Of a stretch of 12,892 nucleotides of DNA, positions 6,244 through 12,892 are shown in pieces. The notes under the pieces were generated by a model. The model worked only from the letters and a program-made list of their open reading frames with translations. It was not told the origin of the DNA and did not search any database. Each line of letters opens with the position of its first letter. The stretch's first letter is position 1. Origin of the DNA: Candidatus Zixiibacteriota bacterium (GTDB taxonomy: Bacteria > Zixibacteria > MSB-5A5 > JAABVY01). Location: assembly GCA_014730285.1 (NCBI GenBank), contig WJIM01000355.1, positions 1-12,892 on the forward strand. The letters run 5' to 3'. The position numbers and the translations under genes were made by a program.

Positions 6244-6729
6244 TTAGCCCTTCTTTTCCATCTGCCTTTGCACCCAGGGCTTGAACTGCTCTTTCTCGTA
6301 GGCGTATTCAGAGATATACAGTAAAAGCCAGTAAAAATCCTTGGCCGGCCAATAGCCCTGAATCGGAGCTATTTTGGTACCGTCATGCTTCAAAAACCAG
6401 GTGGAAGGATAGCCGCGCACACCGTATTCGCGGGTCAGCTTTTTACGTTTATCGCCGTCAACTTTGACAGGCACGAAATCATTCTTCAACAGCCCGACCA
6501 CTTCCTTGTCAACCAATGTGGTTTTATCCATTTTTTTGCACCATGTGCACCAGGTTGTCTCAAAAAATACTACAACATGCAGAGAATCCGCTTTGGCCTT
6601 CTCCAGCCCCTCTTCGTAATTATAGTAGGTCACACCGGAATTCTCTTCCTTGTTATCACCAGCCTGGGCAAAGACAAAGATTCCGACCAAAAGCAATATT
6701 CCAATAGCGAGCAAAAATCTTAATTTCAT
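6244..6729 (-). CDS. Exported thioredoxin-fold protein with CTWC active site
   Basis: An exported thioredoxin-like protein of about 161 residues (numbered here from the GTG at 6735, two codons upstream). A signal peptide (MKLRFLLAIG to FVFAQA, cleavage near residue 25) precedes a thioredoxin_2/7-type domain: a helical start EEGLEKAKADSLHVVVFFET, the redox motif WC63-TW-C66 followed by KKMDKTT, VPVKVDGDKRKKLTREYGVRGYP with the cis-proline Pro110, and TWFLKHDGTKI. The long helix after the active site and the RGYPSTWFL strand resemble DsbD-C-terminal/SoxW-like periplasmic thioredoxins. It probably reduces or isomerises disulfides in the periplasm; the partner is unknown. I chose ATG 6729 over GTG 6735 because GGGAG (6735-6739) is spaced five nucleotides from the ATG but overlaps the GTG. 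The gene follows dnaE by about 115 nt of AT-rich DNA and ends at its own terminator, so it is probably a separate unit. Confidence 0.87.
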   Translation of the reverse strand: MKLRFLLAIGILLLVGIFVFAQAGDNKEENSGVTYYNYEEGLEKAKADSLHVVVFFETTWCTWCKKMDKTTLVDKEVVGLLKNDFVPVKVDGDKRKKLTREYGVRGYPSTWFLKHDGTKIAPIQGYWPAKDFYWLLLYISEYAYEKEQFKPWVQRQMEKKG

Positions 6730-6735
6730 GGGCAC

Positions 6736-6843
6736 TCCCGGTATGTTGTAAGCTTTTTCTTAGTCCTTATAAACTATATAAAAATTGTAAAAAATCAAAT
6801 TCTTTCTATTTTAACACATGTACTCTTTGCGAGTTCCGAGGCT
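6736..6843 (-). promoter_or_regulatory. AT-rich gap between dnaE and the thioredoxin gene, probable promoter region
   Basis: This 108-nt gap is much more AT-rich than the flanking genes. On the minus strand it contains TTGATT, TTTACA, TATAGT and TATAAG, but no pair has ideal 16-18 nt spacing. A weak four-base stem (ACTC/GAGT, near 6825-6837) follows the dnaE stop, too small to call a terminator. A promoter for the thioredoxin gene is likely here, though its exact site is not resolved. Confidence 0.3.
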
Positions 6844-9800
6844 TTATCCGGCCGATAGCGAAAGGTTCTCGGGGTTTAGAATCTCATAAAGCGCTTCCAT
6901 CATCTCGCCGTTCGGATTAACCTGTTGCGGGGCATCCATTTCCACCCAAACATCATCTTTCTTCAAGCGAATGATTACCTTCGTCTCGCCCGGATGTTTA
7001 TCCAGTACTTTCTTTATATCTTTAACGCGCTTAATCCTTTTGCCCGATATTGTTAGTTTTAGAATTAGATTGGAATTCAGCGACAACGATTCCAGCGGCT
7101 TGAACTCGTTTACGATAAGTTTGGCCTTTTCCTCCTCACGTTTGCTGATACGTCCTGTCAGAAGCAGCATGTTATTATTGATCAAAAGCCTTTTGTATTT
7201 TTCGAACGGATCGGAAAATACTATGGCCTCGAAACTGCCGAAGAAATCCTCGACTCCCACGAAAGCCATATGACGGCCGCGTTTATCGGTATTAATCTTC
7301 AGGCGGGTGATTATGCCGCCCAGCGAGGCCTGAATTCCGTCCGGCATCTCATTCATCTTCTCCGAATTCGTGGTGGCGAAAAGTTTGAGCTGATGGCGGT
7401 ACTTTTCCATAGGGTGCCCGGAAATATAAAATCCCAGCGCCTCCTTTTCCATCGATAAGACCTTGGAACGGCTCCAGCCGCCGTCCTCGGAAAGCTTCGG
7501 CTCGGGATGGGGGAGTGTGTTGTTTTCCGCTTCACCGAAAAGCGAAGCCTGCCCCTTGAGGCGGTCAATCTGAACTGACTGCCCGAACGATACCGCATCC
7601 TCAATTGCCGCATAAAGCTGACCACGATCCTTGCCGACAGAGTCGAACGCTCCCGCCATCACCATCGATTCGATAGTGCGCTTGTTGATCGAGGAGAGAT
7701 CACAGCGGGAGGTGAAATCGAATATCGATTTGAACTCCCCGTTTTCGTTGCGTTCCTCGATGATCTTCGAAACGGCATTGGCGCCCACATTCTTTATTGC
7801 CACCAGCCCGAAACGAATCGAATCCTTCTCGACATTGAAGTTCGCATAGCTGCGGTTTATATCGGGCGGCAGAATTTCGATGTCCACATTACGGCACTCT
7901 TCCTTGAGAATTATAATCCGGTCCGTATTGCCCATCTCCGAGGTCATCAACGCCGCCATAAACTCCCGCGGGTAATGCGCCTTCAGGAATGCTGTCTGGT
8001 AGGCCAGATATGCGTATCCGACCGAATGGGATTTGTTGAAGCCGTAGCGCGCGAAAGTTTCGATCTGGTGGAAAATCTCTTTGGCCATTTTCTTCGAGAT
8101 ACGATTCTCGATACAGCCGTTGATAAAATCCTTCTTCATCTGCGCCATCAGCTCGGCGATCTTTTTACCCATCGCCTTGCGCAAGATATCCGCTTTGCCA
8201 AGGCTGAACCCGGCCAGTTTCGAGGCCAGTTGCAGAACCTGCTCCTGGAATACGATTACACCGAATGTGTTCTTGAGGATCAGTTCCATATCCGGATGCA
8301 GGTACTCTATCTTCTCTCGGCCATGCTTGCGGTTTATGTAGACATCGATCATACCGGAGTCCAGCGGACCGGGACGATAGAGCGCATTCATTGCCGCCAG
8401 ATCGTCGAGAGATTCTGGATGCAGCTTTTTCAGGTATTCCTGCATACCGCCCGATTCAAACTGGAAGATTCCTATCGTATTGCCATTGCCGAAAAGCTCA
8501 TAAACCATATCGTCGTCGAGCGGAACATTATCAAGATCGACATCTACTCCATGATTTTCCTTAATCATCTCCACCGCATCGGCAATAACAGTCAGCGTCC
8601 TCAGCCCCAGAAAATCCATCTTTAGAAGGCCGATGTCCTCGACGCCCTTCATGTCATATTGTGTCGTTATTTCATCCTTATTGCTCTTGAAAAGCGGGAC
8701 ATGTTCCACCAGGGGTTCGGGCGCGATTACGACTCCGGCCGCATGAGTGGAGGCATGCCGTGCCAGTCCTTCCAGCGTTCTGGAGTACTGCAGGAGCGTA
8801 TCGACTCGTTCTTCCGCATCGGCAAGGCGTACCAGATCCTTTTCCTCCTCCATAGCGCCTGTGATTGTCTGTCCCGGCTTAAACGGTATCATCTTGGCGA
8901 TCTTATCCACCTCGGAGTAGGGTATACTCATCACCCGGCCGACATCACGCACAACACCGCGCGCGGCCAGAGTGCCGAAGGTGATAATCTGTGCCACATT
9001 ATCCTGCCCGTACTTATCTGTCACATAGTCGATTACTTTGTCACGGCCGCGGTCGGAGAAATCGATATCTATATCGGGCATACTTACACGCTCCGGATTC
9101 AGGAAACGCTCGAACAGAAGATCGTATTTGAGCGGATCGATTGTGGTTATACCCAATGTATACGATACCAGACTGCCCGCGGCAGAGCCCCGCCCGGGGC
9201 CAACCGGGATATTCTGCGAGCGGGCGTAGTCGATAAAGTCCTTCACGATCAGGAAATATCCCGAGTATCCCATATTTTTGATCACACCCAGCTCATAATC
9301 CAGACGCTCATAAATTTTATCTCCCGGTTCGGGATAAAGTTTCTTTACGCCTTCACGGCAGAGATGCCGCACATAGTCCTCGGGCTTATCGAATCCCTCG
9401 GGAAGATCGAATTTCGGGATCATCAACTTGCCGATTTCGATATCGACATTACATTGCTCGGCAATTTTCAGGGTGTTTTCGATAGCATCCGGAACATCAC
9501 CAAAAAGCTCCTTCATCTCCTCGGTAGATTTGACATAAATCTGATCGGTGGCATAACTCATCCTGTCGGTATCCTCAAGGGTCTTGCCGGTCTGGATACA
9601 GAGCAGCGCCTCATGAGCCTTGTGATCCTCGCGACTGAGGTAATGGCAGTCATTGGTGGCGACCAGATCGATACCAAGCTTTTTAGAAAGATTTATAAGA
9701 GCGGCCTTATCCTTCTTTTCCTTGTCGATGCCGTGGTCCTGAATTTCAAGGTAGAAATTCTCTTTGCCGAAAATATCGGCATACTCTTTAACCGTCTCTT

Positions 9801-10278
9801 CGGCCTTCTTGAAGTCATTATTGTAGATTTTTCGGGAGATTTCACCCTGAAGGCAGGCCGAGGTTGCAATCAAGCCCTCGGCATGCTGACGCAATAATTC
9901 CTTATCGATACGGGGCTTGCGGTAGAAACCCTCAAGGTACCCGGCCGAAACCAGCTTCACAAGATTTTTGTAGCCGGTATTATTTTTGGCAAGCAGTATC
10001 AGATGATACCCGCCGTCCGGTTCTCCCGGAAGACGTTCCTTCTTGAATCTGTCACGCGGCGCGACATATATTTCGCATCCGATAATCGGCTTGATACCTT
10101 CCTTTTTGGCCTTCTTGTAAAATTCGATTGCGCCGAACATATTGCCATGATCGGTTATTGCTAATGCCGGGAAGTTCAACTCTTTGGCCCGCTTCAAAAA
10201 CTTGTCGATATGGCAGGCGCCGTCCAAAAGAGAATACTGTGTATGATTGTGTAAATGGATGAAATCTGCGTTACTCAC
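6844..10278 (-). CDS. dnaE: DNA polymerase III alpha subunit, DnaE type, with intact PHP metal site
   Basis: A full-length 1144-residue replicative polymerase of the DnaE class. Order: PHP domain (about 5-280), palm/thumb/fingers (about 285-800), helix-hairpin-helix region (about 805-900), OB-fold (about 983-1065) and a C-terminal domain. The palm aspartates are Asp402 and Asp404 (MPDIDIDF) and Asp555 (LLKMDFLGL), close to or identical with E. coli numbering. GPGRGSAAGS (360-369) precedes the palm. The internal clamp-binding motif is QASLF (910-914). The PHP domain keeps all expected ligands: His10, His12, Asp19, His44, Glu69, His92, Cys142, Asp210 and His212. This suggests built-in 3'-5' proofreading, unlike E. 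coli DnaE where the site has decayed. The start is GTG at 10278: the PHP motif begins at residue 8 and no earlier Met is possible. GTGAGTAA overlaps the TPR stop by 8 nt, implying translational coupling. Confidence 0.97.
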   Translation of the reverse strand: MSNADFIHLHNHTQYSLLDGACHIDKFLKRAKELNFPALAITDHGNMFGAIEFYKKAKKEGIKPIIGCEIYVAPRDRFKKERLPGEPDGGYHLILLAKNNTGYKNLVKLVSAGYLEGFYRKPRIDKELLRQHAEGLIATSACLQGEISRKIYNNDFKKAEETVKEYADIFGKENFYLEIQDHGIDKEKKDKAALINLSKKLGIDLVATNDCHYLSREDHKAHEALLCIQTGKTLEDTDRMSYATDQIYVKSTEEMKELFGDVPDAIENTLKIAEQCNVDIEIGKLMIPKFDLPEGFDKPEDYVRHLCREGVKKLYPEPGDKIYERLDYELGVIKNMGYSGYFLIVKDFIDYARSQNIPVGPGRGSAAGSLVSYTLGITTIDPLKYDLLFERFLNPERVSMPDIDIDFSDRGRDKVIDYVTDKYGQDNVAQIITFGTLAARGVVRDVGRVMSIPYSEVDKIAKMIPFKPGQTITGAMEEEKDLVRLADAEERVDTLLQYSRTLEGLARHASTHAAGVVIAPEPLVEHVPLFKSNKDEITTQYDMKGVEDIGLLKMDFLGLRTLTVIADAVEMIKENHGVDVDLDNVPLDDDMVYELFGNGNTIGIFQFESGGMQEYLKKLHPESLDDLAAMNALYRPGPLDSGMIDVYINRKHGREKIEYLHPDMELILKNTFGVIVFQEQVLQLASKLAGFSLGKADILRKAMGKKIAELMAQMKKDFINGCIENRISKKMAKEIFHQIETFARYGFNKSHSVGYAYLAYQTAFLKAHYPREFMAALMTSEMGNTDRIIILKEECRNVDIEILPPDINRSYANFNVEKDSIRFGLVAIKNVGANAVSKIIEERNENGEFKSIFDFTSRCDLSSINKRTIESMVMAGAFDSVGKDRGQLYAAIEDAVSFGQSVQIDRLKGQASLFGEAENNTLPHPEPKLSEDGGWSRSKVLSMEKEALGFYISGHPMEKYRHQLKLFATTNSEKMNEMPDGIQASLGGIITRLKINTDKRGRHMAFVGVEDFFGSFEAIVFSDPFEKYKRLLINNNMLLLTGRISKREEEKAKLIVNEFKPLESLSLNSNLILKLTISGKRIKRVKDIKKVLDKHPGETKVIIRLKKDDVWVEMDAPQQVNPNGEMMEALYEILNPENLSLSAG

Positions 10279-10936
10279 TTTGCTGATCCAATTCTTCTAA
10301 TGCCTGAAGTACATCGTTGTAAATCTGTTTGTATTGCTGACTTTCCGGTTCGAGCTCGATCGCCTTTTCATATTTCTCGAGCGCTTCGTCAAAACGGTTC
10401 AAACCTATCAGGGCGTCCGCCCATCCGATATAAGCGGGCGCGTAATCCTCATGCATACTCACTGCTCTTTTGAACAATTCTGCGGCGCGTTCGAGATCGC
10501 CCAGATGAATATTCGTATATGCCAGGTTTACGATCACCTCGAAAAATAGCGAGTCCTCCTCCAGCGCTTTCCTGTAATTCTCTCTGGCCTTGCGGTAAAG
10601 CGCCTTTTCGAAGGCCTGGTTGCCCGCAATAAAGTATTCGCTCTTCTTTGCTTTTTTCCTGAGACTGGAAAACGCCAGCATATTGCTGCGCGTGAAAGGA
10701 TCGTCAGGCGCGATAGCGTTTGCTAATTCCAGAAAGTTCGAAGCGCCTTGAAGATCACCGAGAAACATCTTATAGCTGGCCATCGTGTTGATCACATAAA
10801 CCGAATTCGAATCGATCTGATAGGCGCTGTCGATAAATCTTTCCGCTTCCAGAGTATCTCCCATAATAATCTTTGTGGCCCCGTAATCTGCCAAAAGTCT
10901 GGGATTATCCGGATAAAACTGAAGACCTTCGGTCAA
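10271..10936 (-). CDS. TPR protein, 3' (C-terminal) part after an apparent frameshift
   Basis: This frame encodes the C-terminal part of a tetratricopeptide-repeat protein; with its upstream partner it forms one gene (10271-11400). Repeats include NPRLLADYGATKIIMGDTLEAERF, NSVYVINTMASYKMFLGDLQGA, LFFEVIVNLAYTNIHLGDLERA and APAYIGWADALIGLNRFDEALEKYEKAIELEPE, about six units ending in DQQSE. TPR arrays are protein-binding scaffolds; after a signal peptide this one should be periplasmic or membrane-attached. The first possible start is TTG at 10936, without a Shine-Dalgarno. The same frame stays open upstream and encodes clear TPR sequence (FFWKGHIFRSIEQFQKSDSI) as far as a homopolymer at 10992-10997, so it is not an independent gene. 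It overlaps dnaE by 8 nt. Confidence 0.75.
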   Translation of the reverse strand: MTEGLQFYPDNPRLLADYGATKIIMGDTLEAERFIDSAYQIDSNSVYVINTMASYKMFLGDLQGASNFLELANAIAPDDPFTRSNMLAFSSLRKKAKKSEYFIAGNQAFEKALYRKARENYRKALEEDSLFFEVIVNLAYTNIHLGDLERAAELFKRAVSMHEDYAPAYIGWADALIGLNRFDEALEKYEKAIELEPESQQYKQIYNDVLQALEELDQQSE

Positions 10937-11400
10937 AATTGAGTCGGATTTTTGAAACTGCTCGATGCTCCGGAAAATATGCCCTTTCCAGAAAAAATAT
11001 CTGCATCGGGCGGAGTCGAAAGCTTAGTGGCCGTGCGCAAAAATTCCATAGCTTCGTTGTATCTCTCCCAGTGCCAGTAAAGCTCAGCCATCTTAACATA
11101 TCCCTGCGGCCTATGCGGATCGACCTGAATTAACTGGTTAAAGGCCTGCTCAGCTCCGGGCAAATTTCCCATCTTGAGATAAATATCGCCCATCAGCAAA
11201 AGCGCTCTTCGATTTCCTGAATCATACGAATAGGCCAGCTTCAAGGTATCAATTGCCTCGGCGTATTTACGCTGATACTCCAGCTCACGCGCTTTCTCGT
11301 AGAGCAATTCCGATTTGCCTTCATCAACTTGACCGTAAACTGAAACGGATAATGCAATAAAAAATATGATTGATATGATTAATGGTTTACCGTTGAACAT
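10933..11400 (-). CDS. TPR protein, 5' (N-terminal) part with signal peptide, frameshifted
   Basis: This is the N-terminal half of the same TPR protein. A signal peptide (MFNGKPLIISIIFFIALSVSVYG, cleavage likely near Tyr-Gly-Gln) is followed by three repeats: SELLYEKARELEYQRKYAEAI, NRRALLLMGDIYLKMGNLPGAEQAF and PQGYVKMAELYWHWERYNEAMEFL. After TPPDADIF the frame turns into non-TPR sequence (SGKGIFSGASSSFKNPTQF) and stops at 10933. Adding one T to the T6 run (minus strand) gives DIFFWKGHIF and continues in the downstream frame, for a 376-residue protein. I chose ATG 11400 because the signal peptide starts there and AAAAGG lies eight nucleotides upstream. A start further up at 11493 would only read rhomboid DNA out of frame. 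The gene overlaps the rhomboid stop by 14 nt. Confidence 0.75.
   Translation of the reverse strand: MFNGKPLIISIIFFIALSVSVYGQVDEGKSELLYEKARELEYQRKYAEAIDTLKLAYSYDSGNRRALLLMGDIYLKMGNLPGAEQAFNQLIQVDPHRPQGYVKMAELYWHWERYNEAMEFLRTATKLSTPPDADIFSGKGIFSGASSSFKNPTQF
10992..10997 (-). other. Homopolymer (T6 on the minus strand) at the TPR frameshift
   Basis: The minus strand reads GCA GAT ATT TTT TCT GGA in the upstream frame. With one more T it reads GAT ATT TTT TTC TGG and continues as FFWKGHIFRS in the downstream frame. A base missing from the homopolymer, RNA polymerase slippage, or a -1 slip of the Phe-tRNA on TTT would each give the same joined protein. Confidence 0.8.
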
Positions 11401-12085
11401 ACCAGCGCCTTTTCCTGTGTCTGAGTCCGAAAATCCAGAAGACAGCCGCCCCGAACACGAATCCGCCAATATGCGCGAACCATGCCACTCCACCGGACAG
11501 GGTCGAGGAGCTGTTTATGACCTGAAGCAAAAACCAGAATCCCAGCAGAAATATGGCCGGAAGTGCCACCACCCGGATGAATATAAAAAACCAGATCAAG
11601 GTGTAAACCCGGGCATACGGAAATCTTACCGCATACGCCCCCAGCACGCCGGCAATTGCGCCTGACGCTCCCACCAACGGTACCTGGGAGTTTGGATTGA
11701 TAAAGGCGAATGTCAATGTTGCCGCCAGCCCCGAGAGTATATAGAATAGAATGAATTTAAAATGTCCCAGAACATCCTCGATATTATTTCCGAAAATCCA
11801 GAGATAAAGCATATTGCCCGCCAGATGTATAATCCCGCCGTGCATAAACATGCTGGTGAACACATTCAGGTATGGCGATGTTGCCAGATGGCTGTACTGC
11901 GCCGGCATAAGGTCGCGTCCCTGCATAAGTTCCACCGGAATCAAACCCCATTGAAATGTAAATTCCCTGAATCCCTGACTGCCAAGTGCGAACTCATAAA
12001 TGAATACCAGACAGTTAATTACTATCAATCCAATAGTAAAATAGGGGGTAATTCGGGTCGGGTTGTCATCTCTGATCGGTATCAT
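11387..12085 (-). CDS. Rhomboid-family intramembrane serine protease
   Basis: A 232-residue six-helix membrane protease. The first transmembrane helix follows MIPIRDDNPTRITPYFT, an N-terminal motif common in bacterial rhomboids. A periplasmic L1 loop (about 35-75) leads to FTSMFMHGGIIHLAGNMLYLWIFG (76-99), with the family HxxxxHxxxN residues His82, His87 and Asn91. The nucleophile is Ser141 in GASGAIAGVLGAY and the catalytic partner is His205 in AHIGGFVFG, the standard Ser-His dyad. A basic tail (RHRKRR) is cytoplasmic. It cleaves transmembrane substrates within the membrane; the substrate is unknown. The ATG at 12085 has GGGAG five nucleotides upstream. It is the first gene of the rhomboid-TPR-dnaE overlapping run. 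AT-rich DNA at 12086-12137 may hold its promoter, but I see no convincing hexamer pair. Confidence 0.95.
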   Translation of the reverse strand: MIPIRDDNPTRITPYFTIGLIVINCLVFIYEFALGSQGFREFTFQWGLIPVELMQGRDLMPAQYSHLATSPYLNVFTSMFMHGGIIHLAGNMLYLWIFGNNIEDVLGHFKFILFYILSGLAATLTFAFINPNSQVPLVGASGAIAGVLGAYAVRFPYARVYTLIWFFIFIRVVALPAIFLLGFWFLLQVINSSSTLSGGVAWFAHIGGFVFGAAVFWIFGLRHRKRRWYVQR

Positions 12086-12137
12086 CGTTCTCCCTTTGGT
12101 CTCCAGATAATATATACATTTGAAGAGATCACAAAAG

Positions 12138-12892
12138 TCAATTTTTTGAAGACGCGGAATAAGTGAAACCGGACTTTCTTGTAGTAGTATTTCCTACCCG
12201 GTCACGAGCTGTAATTACCAGCTCATGCCTGCCCGGAGCAAGATTTTCGGTAAGATGAACATAGACAATATTATTCTCATAGTCATATTCGCAAATCTGA
12301 TATTCGCCGTTCAATGTCACCGTCAGGAGCGTATCCGAATTAAAACCGGACAGCTCGTCATCCATATAAAAACGAATACTCGGCCGTGAGGTTTTAATCG
12401 TAGAATTATTCCAGGGACGGATATTATCAATCTCAGGCGGCACCGAATCGACCATTATCCGATAAGTCCCGAATGATTTAACATTGGCCGATACAAAACC
12501 GGCCGTATCCGGATCATTGCCGGCAAAACTCGGCTTACCCTTGCGCGAGATGCCGTATAATGCCGTTTTATCTGCCGGATACTCCGGGGGTATAGGTGCT
12601 TTGATCTCCATGCCATCGAACATAATCCTGTCATCGGGCATTATTGCTGCCTCAGTTGGATCGCTCGAGCCAGAGGTCTCCATCTTGAAAAATATATTAT
12701 TTCCAGGCTTAGTCTCAGGCAGGTTTATCCTGAATCCATCTATCTCGATTTCTGTGTTCTCATTCCACGCATGCAGATAATATTTTTGCTGTCGTAATCT
12801 TTCCTGAGCAAGAAGAGCGGGCAGCGGTTGAAAATCGTTGCCGTAAGCAAATTCCCTTAAGGGCTCATTCAATTGCAGACGGAACATCATCC
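12138..12892 (-). CDS. C-terminal part of a secreted protein with Ig-like beta-sandwich modules (truncated by window edge)
   Basis: Only the last 250 or so residues are visible. The first Met (12890) lies two bases from the edge and no signal peptide follows it, so this is almost certainly the tail of a longer protein. Two modules can be seen. About residues 40-148 hold a beta-rich domain ending in SANVKSFGTYRIMVDSVPPEI. About 150-245 hold an Ig-like domain (RPSIRFYMDDELSGFNSDTLLTVTLNG, YDYENNIVYVHLTENLAPGRHELVITARDRVGNTT). This pairing, with a final D-GN motif, is found at the C-termini of secreted or surface proteins, including some M23 peptidases. No catalytic domain is within the window, so the function is unassigned. 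It is probably extracytoplasmic. The gap to the rhomboid gene is 52 nt. Confidence 0.7.
   Translation of the reverse strand, partial: MMFRLQLNEPLREFAYGNDFQPLPALLAQERLRQQKYYLHAWNENTEIEIDGFRINLPETKPGNNIFFKMETSGSSDPTEAAIMPDDRIMFDGMEIKAPIPPEYPADKTALYGISRKGKPSFAGNDPDTAGFVSANVKSFGTYRIMVDSVPPEIDNIRPWNNSTIKTSRPSIRFYMDDELSGFNSDTLLTVTLNGEYQICEYDYENNIVYVHLTENLAPGRHELVITARDRVGNTTTRKSGFTYSASSKN

Noticed and set aside
6733..6735. GTG start for the exported thioredoxin
   Set aside because: It overlaps the GGGAG Shine-Dalgarno, which is correctly spaced for the ATG at 6729.
8659..9897. A 412-codon open frame on the plus strand inside dnaE
   Set aside because: It is fully antisense to the conserved palm and PHP region of dnaE, has no recognisable domain, and its openness follows from codon usage of dnaE.
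11401..11493. Upstream extension of the TPR N-terminal part to a start at 11493
   Set aside because: The extra 31 residues come from rhomboid coding DNA in another frame, and the signal peptide begins at 11400 with a ribosome binding site.

Overview
All recognisable genes in this window lie on the minus strand, so transcription runs from high to low coordinates. The gene set points to a diderm bacterium: an outer-membrane PorV/PorQ-type barrel, lipoproteins with a lipobox, periplasmic thioredoxin-fold proteins and a SurA-like parvulin. Together with the moderate GC content this suggests the wider FCB assemblage (Bacteroidota-like lineages and candidate phyla such as Zixibacteria or KSB1). The phylum is an inference and was not tested. 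I see no rRNA, tRNA, CRISPR, transposon or phage gene.

Layout, in transcription order. (1) 12892-12138: the C-terminal end of a secreted protein with Ig-like beta-sandwich modules, cut by the window edge. (2) 12085-6844: rhomboid protease, TPR protein and dnaE (GTG start), joined by short overlaps (14 nt and 8 nt). The TPR gene is broken by an apparent one-base deletion in a six-base homopolymer. Restoring one base joins two halves into a 376-residue protein. (3) 6729-6244: an exported thioredoxin with a CTWC active site, followed by a clear intrinsic terminator. (4) 6064-1930: a tight run of a redoxin-like lipoprotein that has lost both active-site cysteines, a PorV/PorQ-family barrel (TTG start), a lipoprotein with two parvulin domains, and a dolichol/phytol-kinase-family membrane enzyme. 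(5) 1862-828: a threonine aldolase with a strong ribosome binding site and a candidate promoter. (6) 730-1: an ArsR-family repressor and the start of an ArsP/UPF0718-type permease, preceded by a long near-perfect palindrome that covers the putative -10 element.

Regions 3 and 4 read as an envelope protein-folding and outer-membrane neighbourhood, with redox, prolyl-isomerase, barrel and lipid-carrier functions. Region 6 is a self-regulated metalloid/thiol-stress unit. Nothing here is a clearly new multi-gene system. The points most worth a second look are the homopolymer frameshift in the TPR gene, the cysteine-less redoxin, and the arsR operator.
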